A stretch of DNA of 64,000 bases from Pontederia crassipes (taxonomy: Eukaryota > Streptophyta > Magnoliopsida > Commelinales > Pontederiaceae). The translations under genes were made by a program, and so were the position numbers. Under the pieces are notes generated by a model. That model did not search any database and was not told the origin of the DNA. It saw nothing but the letters and a program-made list of their open reading frames with translations. Of this stretch, positions 36,251 through 46,664 are shown one piece after another; the first letter of the stretch is position 1; each line of letters opens with the position of its first letter. The stretch spans positions 66,872,077-66,936,076 of the forward strand of contig CM060194.1 of NCBI GenBank assembly GCA_030549335.1, written 5' to 3'.

Positions 36251-39200
36251 ATGACCAGCAAGAGGAAGGCGGCCGATGGGAGCGGTCCGTTGCTTGGAGC
36301 ATGGCGGCCTTTCCTTGCTGCGCGCGACGAGATGAAGCGGCAGATGTCATGCTCGGCTTGGTATCTGTTTCATCACTTCTTTGTTTTCCTTCATCACTTT
36401 GGGCCTTTTGGAAACCACTTCGAGTGCATTTGCTTATTTGATGTTTCGTGCAGCAATCGTCTGGTGAACAAGTCCACATTGCTGCCCTGCGATCACATTG
36501 TCTGCAGGTTTTCCTTTTGCTCCTCGTCTTCTGAAAGCTTCAATCTGTCGAACGCCGATCTAGCATGGTAGTATTTGACACTTTGCTCATGTCTTTCTAA
36601 CACGCAGTACTTGTATCACCCCTTCCACTGGGCAAGATTGCGTTTGTCCTTCCTGCAACTTGACATTCTGTTACAGAGGTATTTACATCTTGAGCATAGT
36701 GCAACACCCTTAATGCTTAAGTCTGAACTCTTTATCTCTTTTGAACTTTCACGCATTATGCAGATGTAAGACCTGCTATGCACATGGACAAAGTTGTAAG
36801 GCTGTTTAGCATGATGACCGCCTCTATTCCAGCCACTCTGAATAAAAAATCCACCATTCATGAATCTCACAGTCAAGGAGAGGATTTGTGCGTCGATCAA
36901 GGGACTGGCAGTGTACGTTTCCTCTTCCTTGGCCTTGGCTGGGTCATTTCACTTTTGGATCGTCAGGACAAGGAGCATGTTCTGTGTGTTTTTGAATTTT
37001 TACTCATGCGAGCCTCTCAGACTGTATTGTCTTCAAGTAATCTGCAATGTTTGTTGTAGCTGAAATATGTATGGAAAACATGACAGGAGTTATCTCAAAG
37101 ATCAGACTCGTTGACTGTTGGGAATAATAGGCATTCTAAGACAGCGGGCAAAGACATAGCAAAGGAGTGCAACTCTCAAGATGCACATGCTGTTGAGGAA
37201 TTTAAGAAACCCAAAGGGCAACTTAATATGGAGTCAGTGCTTAGGCCTCGATTCTTCTTCGGTGAGGAATGTGTATTTTGTCATTCCTTCAGAAACACGG
37301 AGGTGACTCCTTCATCCTACTCTGAGCATAGTGGATCCTTCTATCTTTAGTAATTCACATGTACTTTATGGTTGTTTCTAGGCTTCTGGTCCGTTGATGT
37401 GTTTTGTTGCTGGAAAACTGGTGCCTTGCAGCGAAACTGTTGCTTCTCGTGGTATTTCTGTTCATCAGAAATGTGCTCTGTGGTAGGATATTCTGATAGT
37501 GAATACCTATGCTTTTGAATTTTGATCTCCCAAGTCTTGGCTTTGAACCACAGCAATTATCAGTAGTAGTTTGAAGAAAACGGGTACAGAGCACCATGCT
37601 CTTTACCTTGTGTCGAGCATTATATTTTACCATCTAATTAATTTTTAACATCATAACCAAATTCATCATTTAATTGGTCAGATGAATTACTGCATGATCA
37701 TTGGATTAATCTGATGACCCGTATGATATATAAGTATCCAAAAAATATTAACGAGTTAAATTAAAATGCACAACCATAGTTAATTGGACAGTAAAAAAGT
37801 GTTCTAGACCAGGTGTAGATCGAATTCTTTTACACTCATTATCCTGAAATATATTTTTAGAAAGATAGTTTAAGTTTGATTCAGCAATTTCAGTCTTGTC
37901 AAATCACTTACTTTGTGTCTAACAGAAGTTAATCAATTTACTGGATGATATCTCAGCAGTTTAGATTCTAATCTCATCTTTTACACATTTTATCATTTGG
38001 GATGCTTGAACTTCTCTGTGAACATAGGGCTCCCACCGTATATTTTGAAGGAGATGTCCTCAGAAACTTGGATGTGGAAATTCACAGATCTTCAAAGTTC
38101 ATATGCAGCAAGTGTGGAATGAATGGTGCTAATCTTGGTTGTTATTCCAAGAGATGCAATAGAATCTTCCACGTTCCATGTGCAGTTGCGATTCCAGAGT
38201 GTCGATGGGACTGTGTGAGCTTCTACTCCAGCATTTTTTGCGTTTGTTACCTAGACACTTATGTCTTTACACATTACAAAACTTTTTGCAGGAGAATTTA
38301 TGTGTGCTTTGTCCATTGCATACATCAGAACGTTTGCCATCTGATGTAATTGTTTCCCAGAAGAAGATGGAAGATGAGGCTTCGTGCTCAGTTGAAACTA
38401 CGTATGTTTTCATCCCAAAGGGTCATTTAATCATGAAACTGATCTTATGTGACAAAAAAAGTTAACTGAATATATTGTGCTTTTCATTGACAGGGGACTT
38501 CCTGGTTGTTCAGGGAAACTAATAGCTCAAGACCGTAGTTCGAAATTTGAAGAAGTTGCTTGTACTGGATCGGGAAAACTTTTCTTGGATCTGATCTCTT
38601 GGGGATAAAAAAGGTTCAACCATCTACAAGCTTGTAAACCATTTTTTAGTTTCATCTAAATCGTTGTTTGACAATAGCTTTGTCTATCTTGGTTATTGGC
38701 TTCTGAAACTCTGACTCCTTTTCCTTTCGTCTAACCTTTTCTACAGGACCTGCTTCATGAGTTTGTGGCTTGGATTGGTGAGGAAATTACTGAAATATGG
38801 AAGGAATGTGTCACCCATGTCATTGCAGCTACTGATAAAAATGATGCTTGCAACATAACACATGAAGTCCTAATGGCTATCCTGACAGGCAAATGGATCC
38901 TTAAAACAACGTGTAAGTCTTAATCGAACCAGAAAAATATCCTTTGTACACCTAAATTATCAGTTATCTACGCATCATAGTTTGGAAGCATTAGTTCACT
39001 AATATGATGTGCTGCTATTTTCAGTACAATACCTTCATATAGACATAGACTGCTTACTGTAAATTAATAAAGACTACAAGAATTCTTATTCCCAGCTGCA
39101 TTTTTTATAAAGAACAGTTGTACTTGGTTTTTTTTCAGAAATAAATATGTTTTTTTGCATCTGATACCTGATCAGATGGGAAGAGTATTTCTATAAGCTA

Positions 39201-42200
39201 TTTAATGATGGATGTGAAGGTTCGCGTTGTGATTTGGAGGACTTGACAGTTAGCGAATGTGAGCTTAATAGGTCATTTTATCGTAGAATTAGAGTCTCGG
39301 AGGTTAGCGAAGCTCTTAAGAAAATGGAGAATGGTAAAGCCGTTGGACCGGATGGTATACCGATTGAAGTTTGGAAATGTTTAGGAGAAAAAGGTGTGTT
39401 GTGGTTATGTAAACTATTTAATGAGATTTTACGGTCGAAAAAGTTGTCTGATGATTGGAGATTAAGTACATTAGTTCCTATTTACAAAAATAAAGGGGAT
39501 ATTCAGAATTGTGCAAATTATAGAGGGATTAAACTTATGAGTCACACTATGAAATTATGGGAAAAAGAGAGAATGGAGACTAGTATTTCTGAGAGACAAT
39601 TTGGGTTCATGCTAGGAAGATCCACTACAGAGGCGATTTATTTACTAAGGGGGATGATGGAGAAGTATCGAAGTAGGAGAAGAGACTTACATATGGCTTT
39701 CATTGACTTAGAGAAGGCGTATGATCGGGTACCAAGGGATGTACTTTGGAAAGCCTTACAAAAGAAGAGGGTGAATGTTGCCTACATTAAGGTAATACAA
39801 GATATGTACGATGGGGCATTGACTAGGGTTAGGACACCCGGAGGTGAGACAAATGAATTTCCTATAGGAATTGGCCTACATCAAGGATCAGCTTTAAGCC
39901 CGTATCTATTTAACTTAGTTATCGATGCTATAACCGAGAGTATCACAGAGGAGGTACCTAAGTGCATGCTATTTGCGGATGATATAGTACTTTTAGCGGA
40001 TTCAAGAGAAGAGATTAATACAAAATTGGAAATATGGAGAAATACGTTGGAGTCAAAGGGTTTTCGTTTAAGTAGGAATAAAACAGAATATATGCATAGC
40101 AATTTCACAAATAAACAACTTAGAGACGATTTGAAAGTTAGGTTAGGGGAGGATATAATTCCTCAAGTGACAAAGTTTAAATATTTAGGATCAATTGTAA
40201 GACAAGATGGTGAGATTGATGACGATGTTAATCATAGAATTCAAGTTGGTTGGTGTAAGTGGAGGAAAGCCACTGGAGTTCTTTGTGATAGAAAAGTACC
40301 CAATAAAGTTAAAGGAAAATTCTATCGTACTGCTATAAGGCCAGCAGTGTTATATGGTAGTGAATGTTGGGCTATGAAGGGACAACATGAACGTAAAGTG
40401 GGGATAGCCGAAATGAGGATGTTGAGATGGATGTGTGGTCATACAAGATTAGATAAGATTGGGAATGTCCATATACGTGAACGAGTCGGAGTGGCTTCTA
40501 TTAGTGAGAAAATGGTAGAGAATCATTTAAGATGGTTTGGTCATGTTCAGAGAAGACCATTAGATGCGCCAGTAAGAAGAGTAGATCAAATAATCTGGAG
40601 TCCGATTAAAAGAGGGAGAGGGAGGCCAAGGCGGACACTTGGCGAACTAATAGAGCAAGATCTATTGGTGAATAATATACCGAAAGGTTTGGTTACTAAT
40701 AGAGCGGAATGGCGTCGTATGATCCATGTAGCCGACCCCACCTAGTGGGATAAGGCTTTGTTGTTGTTGTTGTTGTTGGAGTGTTTGTAATGGTTACTAA
40801 TAGAGCGGAATGGCGTCGTATGATCCATGTAGCCGACCCCACCTAGTGGGATAAGGCTTTGTTGTTGTTGTTGTTGTTGCATCTGATACCTGATCAGACA
40901 GATGCGTTCAAGTCCATGTGTTTATGAGGCTTATGTCCTGTTATTTTGGATTGACTCTTCATTTCACAACCATCGTCCTCATAAGCCATTAACAGGGATT
41001 GACGCTTGCCTGGACGCTGGAAAACTTGTTCCGGAGGAGCCATACGAAGTCTGCCTTGACGTACGTGGTTTCAGAGACGGTCCTAAGAGAGGAAGACTCA
41101 GGAAAAAAGAGAAGGTGCCTCCATCTTGTTCTATAGTTTATCATCATTCTCGTCAGTAAATTGGCTACTATAGTCAGCACACTCAGCACCTTGATTCGCA
41201 ATGTCTGCCTATCTAAAAAGCAAAGCATGCCAGTTCACATCTGTTATATGATTCTGTTAAGATTTCTGCACGAGAAAAATTATGCATCGCGAGAAAACTC
41301 GAAAAATTTAAGACCACGTAGAATTTTATTAGATGGAAGAAACAAAAGATGATTACAATATAGATTGATTTCTTTTTGTACCTCTAGGGAGTTTATACAA
41401 GTACTCCCTTTAACAAATGATAAAAATTAGAGACCAATTGAGACTCTATATTAATCTAAAAAATAGAACACCTACCTTGTAATAAGAAAATAAATCAATT
41501 TCTTAATAATCTTATGATAAGAAAATATACAGAATATGTCAGACAAATTTTCTTTTACTTCTTTGGATCCAAACAGATTTCCAATTAAAGTAGGATTCAA
41601 GGCATTAATTAATAAATCTCCATCTTGAATTGAATTCTATAATTAGATATCTAACACTCTTTGCCGCCGCCAGTCTCTGTTCTGATTTTGCACATGCGCT
41701 AGCATTCTTGTAACTGGATTTGGCGATTTCACCTCTTCAACTACTTGAAATGCATATGCAACAATGTCCTCAAAGTCATAACGCTTAGGAGGACCTACTT
41801 GCCTGCGAGCACATCCTATAGCTAGACTTGTCATTTCTTCTTCTGCTTGCTCCTCAGACTCTAGTTGTTCAATCTGATGAGATTCTTTTTTGGCTCATTT
41901 TGAATTGGAGTTAATCCAAACTCCACATGTTTGTTGACATCTCATCAAAGGATATATTTTTATTGTGAATAATCTTTTGCTCTGAGGAAGATTAAATTCT
42001 GAAGCCTTTTACACCTGCATCATATCCCACAAAAACTCCTTCTTTGGCCCTTGGTTTCATATTTCCTTCACTGACATGATAATATGCTGGAGCTGGACAG
42101 CCAAAGACTTTCAGATTAGTATAATTCACCGGGATTACCTGATCATACCTCAGTAGGAGTCTTCAGATCGATTGTAGTTGCAGGACTCTGATTGACAAAA

Positions 42201-44785
42201 TAGCATGTTGTGCTAACTACCTCAGCCCGAAATGACTTGTTCAGATTAGAATTAAAGAGCATGCACCGTGCCCTCTCCAGAAGAATTTTGTCCATGCGTT
42301 CTGCTACACCATTCTGTTGTGGTGTATCTCTGACGGTGCGATGTCTGGCAATGCATTCATCCTTGCAGAATCTATCAAATTCAGATGAAAAGAATTCTAA
42401 GACGTTATCGATACGAAGACGTTTCACTTTTCTCGATGTTTGATTCTCCACCAGAGTCTTTCATTACTTGAAAGCTTCGAATGTCTCACTCTTGTGTTTC
42501 ATCATGAATACACATATCATTCTTGAGTAATCATCTATCACAGATAAGAAGTATTTAGAACCTCCTAGAGATGGAATACGAGAGGGGCCCCAATAGTCAG
42601 TGTGGATGTAATCGAGTGTTGCCTTCGTCTGGTGCATGACTTTGTTGAATTAATGTCATTTTATTTGTCAAAAATACAGTGCTTGCATAATCCGATTTCA
42701 GATATCTTATGACCATCCAGAAGATTGTGTTTACTGAGGATGTCCATCCCTTTCTGACTCATATGTCCAAGTCGCATGTGCCACAACTTGGATGCTTCTG
42801 ATTCGAATTTGGACGAACTACCCACTGCTGTCACACGAAAAATTATTGTGCCCCCTTGGTAAGAACATCTTCTGCAGCATTCATCTGACATTCTTTGGAG
42901 TTCAGAACTCCTAATGATATCAAATTTTTCTTCAGTTGCGAAACATGACGAACATCTTCACCCGATTGTCATAACTTCTAATCTGAATTGAGCCGATTCT
43001 AACTATTTTATAAATTGCATCATTGCCCATGATGACATTTCCATCGTTAATATTCTAATAAGTTGAGAATCACTCTCTGTGCGGAGTCATATGATAAGAA
43101 CATCCTGAGTCGAGAACTCAACTCTCCTCCAAACATTTTTTATCAGACATCATAAGAGTCAAATCATCATCAGATTCGCTATTCTGATGAGCTACTGCAG
43201 CAATCGTGTCTTTCTTCTTCTTCTTGGGGCAATCTTGTTTCCAGTAACCCGGTTCTTTATAGTAGTTACAGATGTTCTTCGGATTGACGTTCTTCTTCGA
43301 CTTATCCTTTTTAGAGTTTGTCTTCTTTGCGGTTGTTATCAACCATGCGGCCTGAGTCTCCACAGCCTTTTCAGATGCTCTATGACGAAGTTCGCGAGTA
43401 TGTAGACTCGATCTTACTTTTTTCAGAGTAATTGTGTCTCTTCCGATGATAACAGATTAAACGGAATTTTCGTACGACAGAGGAAGAGACACCAACAGAA
43501 GTAGAGCAGCATCTTCATCTTCAATCTTCACATCTATATTTCATAATTCCATCAATAAAGTATTCATCTAATCAAGATGATCTTTCGGAGGGGTACCTTC
43601 TTGCATGCGGACGAAAAACAGACATTGCTTCAACAATAACTTGTTGGTCAGAGACTTGGTCATGTAGAGACTCTCAAGTTTCGATCACAGACCGACCATT
43701 ATTTCTTGATCAGCGACTTCGATAATCACCTCGTCCGTCGGACACAATAGGATCATAGAGTGCGTCTTCTTTTCCTGTGTCACCAAACTTGCGAGGTCGG
43801 ACTACTTTTCTTTCCCTTCGAGTCTTCCTCATTTGATTTGTTCTTCGGCATGTTCGCGAGCAGCGCCCAGACTCCTTGTTGTTTCAGAAGTGCCTTCATC
43901 TTGATCTGCCAGAGACTAAAACTATTTCATCCCATGAATTTCTCGATGTTCACGTTATGTGATGCCATCTCTATGCCTGACGGAGGATCGACGATAAAGC
44001 CTCGTTTTGATATCAGTTTGTTAGGATTTCTGCACGAGAGAAATTATGCACCGTGAGAAAACTTAAGAAATTTAAGATGACGCATAATTTTATTAGATGG
44101 AAGAAACTGAAGATGATTACAAGATCAGATTGATTTCTCTTTGAACTTTTAGGGAGACACTCCCTTTAACAAGAATTAGAGACCAACTGGGACTCTATAT
44201 TAATCACAAAAATAAGACACCTATTTTGTAATAAGGAAATAAATCAATTTCTTAACAATCTCATGATAAGAAAATATACAGAATATGTCAGACAGATTTT
44301 CTTTTACTTCTTTGGATCCAAACAGATTTCCAATTACGTAGGATTCAAAAAGCATCAATTAACATATTCAAATGTCAAAACTGGATGCAGCTTACTAGTG
44401 AATTCGTTTGTATTGGGTTCTCACTAATACGATTCTGATTTCATCTTCTTTGTGGGTTCAGGCCCCAAAACTGTTCTTGGGTGCGTGCTTTTATTTCAGT
44501 GAGCATTTCACTCTATCCTACAAACGGTCCCTTGAAGATCTTGTTGTGGCTGGAGGCGGTAAGGTGTTGAACTCCGGATCAAAGCAATTCAATTCTAAAC
44601 AATCGGCTGTGTATTTCGTATACAACGAGGATCCTCCAAAAGAGCTGAGTTCAAAGCTGGAAGTGGTAGACAAGAGATCCCAAGAAGTTATAGAGGTAGC
44701 ACTAAAGATTGGTGCTCAAAATGTAGGGCATATAAGTTTCTTGGACGCCATTGCTGATTCCAATATCCAACATCTGAAATTCTGA
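36251..44785 (+). CDS. BARD1: BARD1-like RING/ePHD/tandem-BRCT protein; one apparent frameshift in exon 9
   Basis: Twelve exons: 36251-36360, 36454-36507, 36608-36678, 36764-36912, 37087-37302, 37382-37482, 38028-38214, 38292-38401, 38494-38613, 38747-38912, 40996-41114 and 44462-44785, about 575 aa if the exon 9 frame is allowed for. The RING finger is complete (C34, C37, C49, H51, C54, C57, C69, C72). An extended PHD spans exons 5-8 (FFFGEECVFC, VHQKC, CSKCGMNGANLGC, HVPC, CVLCPLH). Exons 9-12 give two BRCT repeats (VTHVIAATD; KWILKTT-W split over intron 10; DGPKRGRLR; LVVAGGGKVL). In plants this family acts with BRCA1 in DNA repair and in chromatin control of stem-cell genes. The short, low-complexity-free middle fits BARD1 better than BRCA1, but the BRCA1 paralogue is not excluded. 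Introns 10 and 11 carry transposons. Confidence 0.87.
39234..40745 (+). CDS. RTE LINE reverse transcriptase (endonuclease missing)
   Basis: 503 codons from the first ATG; the frame is in fact open upstream to 39177 (WEEYFYKLF). RT motifs in order: GKAVGPDGIPIEVWK, LVPIYKNKGD, ANYRGIKL, ERQFGFMLGRSTTEA, FIDLEKAYDRVPR, GLHQGSALSPYLFNLV and the catalytic LFADDIVLLAD. Conserved C-terminal motifs (YLGS, RMLRWMCGHTR, RGRGRPRRT) and ADPT end the protein, as in plant RTE elements. The N-terminal apurinic endonuclease is lost by 5' truncation, so it could not move on its own, though RT itself has no stop. Codon use is A/T-rich like the surrounding DNA. Confidence 0.93.
   Translation: MEDLTVSECELNRSFYRRIRVSEVSEALKKMENGKAVGPDGIPIEVWKCLGEKGVLWLCKLFNEILRSKKLSDDWRLSTLVPIYKNKGDIQNCANYRGIKLMSHTMKLWEKERMETSISERQFGFMLGRSTTEAIYLLRGMMEKYRSRRRDLHMAFIDLEKAYDRVPRDVLWKALQKKRVNVAYIKVIQDMYDGALTRVRTPGGETNEFPIGIGLHQGSALSPYLFNLVIDAITESITEEVPKCMLFADDIVLLADSREEINTKLEIWRNTLESKGFRLSRNKTEYMHSNFTNKQLRDDLKVRLGEDIIPQVTKFKYLGSIVRQDGEIDDDVNHRIQVGWCKWRKATGVLCDRKVPNKVKGKFYRTAIRPAVLYGSECWAMKGQHERKVGIAEMRMLRWMCGHTRLDKIGNVHIRERVGVASISEKMVENHLRWFGHVQRRPLDAPVRRVDQIIWSPIKRGRGRPRRTLGELIEQDLLVNNIPKGLVTNRAEWRRMIHVADPT
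40791..40878 (+). repeat. Second copy of the RTE 3' end and TTG tail
   Basis: TGGTTACTAATAGAGCGGAA...AAGGC(TTG)n at 40690-40778 is repeated at 40791-40878 after a 12-base spacer. The copies look identical by eye apart from the tail length. Confidence 0.93.
41255..41656 (-). repeat. Left LTR of the intronic copia element (3' LTR)
   Basis: Starts TGTTAAGATTTCTGCACGAG and ends CTAACA. About 45 bp longer near its right end than the partner at 44019-44364. Confidence 0.9.
41657..44018 (-). pseudogene. gag and integrase remnants of the intronic copia element
   Basis: 43363-43118: gag end with a ruined zinc knuckle, CNYYKEPGYWKQDC, where the second Cys and the His have become Tyr. 42891-42661: pre-integrase LWHMRLGHMSQKGMDILSK...CKHCIF. 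42451-42143: integrase core from LRIDNVLEFF to TPQQNGVAERM and onward. 41834-41643: the integrase C-terminal linker. Many stops; the reverse transcriptase is missing. Confidence 0.9.
44019..44364 (-). repeat. Right LTR of the intronic copia element (5' LTR)
   Basis: Starts TGTTAGGATTTCTGCACGAG and ends AATTAACA. Next to it at about 44005-44018 is a primer-binding site decayed by transitions (TGATATCAAAAC on the - strand against TGGTATCAGAGC). Confidence 0.9.
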
Positions 44786-46664
44786 ATAAAGGAAAGTAGA
44801 GGTCAACACAAACAGAAACTTGATTTCCTTTTTTAATGAACAAATGGGATTGGATGTTGCTTTAGCTTTTATTGCATGAGGCTCCCAGCTTGCACTTTTT
44901 TATGCAAGCTTGCCAATTTTGTATACTCTTCCAAGTTTGCTTGCTTACCTGAAACCTATACGGAGAAGTACATGGAGTTGCATTCTTTTGGCAAATTTAG
45001 CTAGAAATTTCTTAACTTTTGTATTTGATCTTCCTAGCTTATGTCGCTGTTTGATAACATTAATGTATTGATTAGGGAATAGTGATCTAATTAGATGATA
45101 ATAGTTAGATTAAAAAAATGTTTAATAAATTTAAAATATATAATTATAAGCTAATGAAAATGGATATAAAAATATAGTTTCCACTCATTTTTATACGTTT
45201 TGTAATATTAAATATTATTTTAATACAAGAATGGTTTATTTTTTTAAATGTTTTTTATTCATGTTGTAAGTAGAATTAAAATGTAAATATTTAATTTTAA
45301 AAATGAAATATGATATTTAAAAATTAAATAATAAATAAATGATAAAATATTAGGTATCAAATATAAAATTACTATATCTTATGCTATATAATCAAGTTAG
45401 ATTATAGAGTTTTGTGCTCAAGATTTTAAACTTCAATCTACAAAAAAAAAAATCACGAAACACATGAAGAGAAGCTTTGACTTCACGTAAAGACTATCCA
45501 TTATTACAAACTCTATCTATGTTTGGTTCAGAAAAAATACACTATACTCACCTTTTAAGAAATATTCAAAATGCAAGTATGGAAAAGTTTGAGGAGAAAA
45601 AAAAAAGGATGGGAATGCTAACCATATCGGAATGCCTCCTATTTGTGTTCCTCCATTTCGAGTCTACGAGAGCTTTTTTTTATGTTCAAAGTTATTAACA
45701 TCTTATTAATTCGAAACTAAAGTAAACGAGCGATAAATATATTTTTTTCTGATTAAGATGATGATTCTAAGAATCTTACTAACATCCAACAAACCATTTA
45801 AAACATAATCCTCCTAATCGGCAATGCCCTCCCATTTTGACCACGTTACTTACAAGTGCCAAATGCCAATAACACGCCCGGACAGTCATCTTTGGGTTGT
45901 AGGCACCAGAAATTTTAGGTCGGCGCCTAAGTCAAATAAATAATGCACGCCTTGCAGGCGCTTTGTGCAAAATTGCAGGACTCCACCACTCCAACTCGTC
46001 CTTTTCTTTATTATTTGGTTACATACATCCAACTCTTCAAGCAGCAGTACTGATATGCTCATAAATTTAAGTTTGCCTACATTATTGGACCAACAAGAAC
46101 TTAATTATCTTCACAATCTCAAGGTCACTATTTAGAACTATTCCTCTCTCAAGGCTAACGTCGTGGTTTGGAAGTTCCAACTTGAGGCTCAGCGAACTAA
46201 ATCCGCTACTGGACCAACATATTGTTTTCTTCATCTTGGTGTTTAAAGAAAATATTGATCTTGAAAAATGACTTGTACAAAGAAATTTCAAAATAGATTG
46301 TGTTACCAAGGACTTCCATGGAAGCTGGTTAATATAAGAACACATAAGTCAAATTTAACTTTTTGATAAGGTAAGCGTTCGTAGCAATGAGATTTAAACC
46401 CCACCCAATCAGTTGATAGGTACATATGATGATCCTCGTTAACTACATTAACTGAGCCACACCTTAAAGAATTACACCTTCAAGCACCATCAGATTCTAG
46501 TAGTTCTTTACATATAGACATAATAATCAATGACAACCTATCCTCCTCAAAATGCATGCATATAGAAAAAAAAAGGATATTGAAAATGTTCAAGATCATG
46601 CGCAGAGCTTATTGGTACATGATCAGATAACTAAGTTTGACAGGAAGAAAATGCACGTTTTTCT
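44786..46664. other. Intergenic between the BARD1-like and bHLH genes
   Basis: The two genes converge here. An AATAAA overlaps the stop codon of the BARD1-like gene (44785-44790). 45060-45420 is AT-rich. No gene or RNA seen. Confidence 0.55.

Larger units (their letters stand above)
39177..40878 (+). mobile_element. 5'-truncated RTE-type LINE in intron 10 of the BARD1-like gene
   Basis: Flanked by a perfect 20 bp target duplication, GCATCTGATACCTGATCAGA, at 39157-39176 and 40879-40898. The body is open in one frame from its first base. The 3' end is CCCACCTAGTGGGATAAGGC followed by a (TTG)n tail instead of poly(A), the signature of plant RTE elements. A second copy of the 3' end (40791-40878) follows the first tail. 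Confidence 0.96.
41255..44364 (-). mobile_element. Copia element lacking RT/RNase H, in intron 11 of the BARD1-like gene
   Basis: Both LTRs are present, with near-matching 5-bp flanks GATTC (41250-41254) and TATTC (44365-44369). Between them, read on the - strand, lie gag and zinc knuckle, pre-integrase and integrase pieces. The domain after the integrase C-terminal segment (VGPPKRYDFEDIVAYAFQ) runs directly into the LTR: reverse transcriptase and RNase H are absent. It belongs to the same broad group as the element at 1-3087, which shares the segment RLDFEELVAYALS. All frames are broken. Confidence 0.93.
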
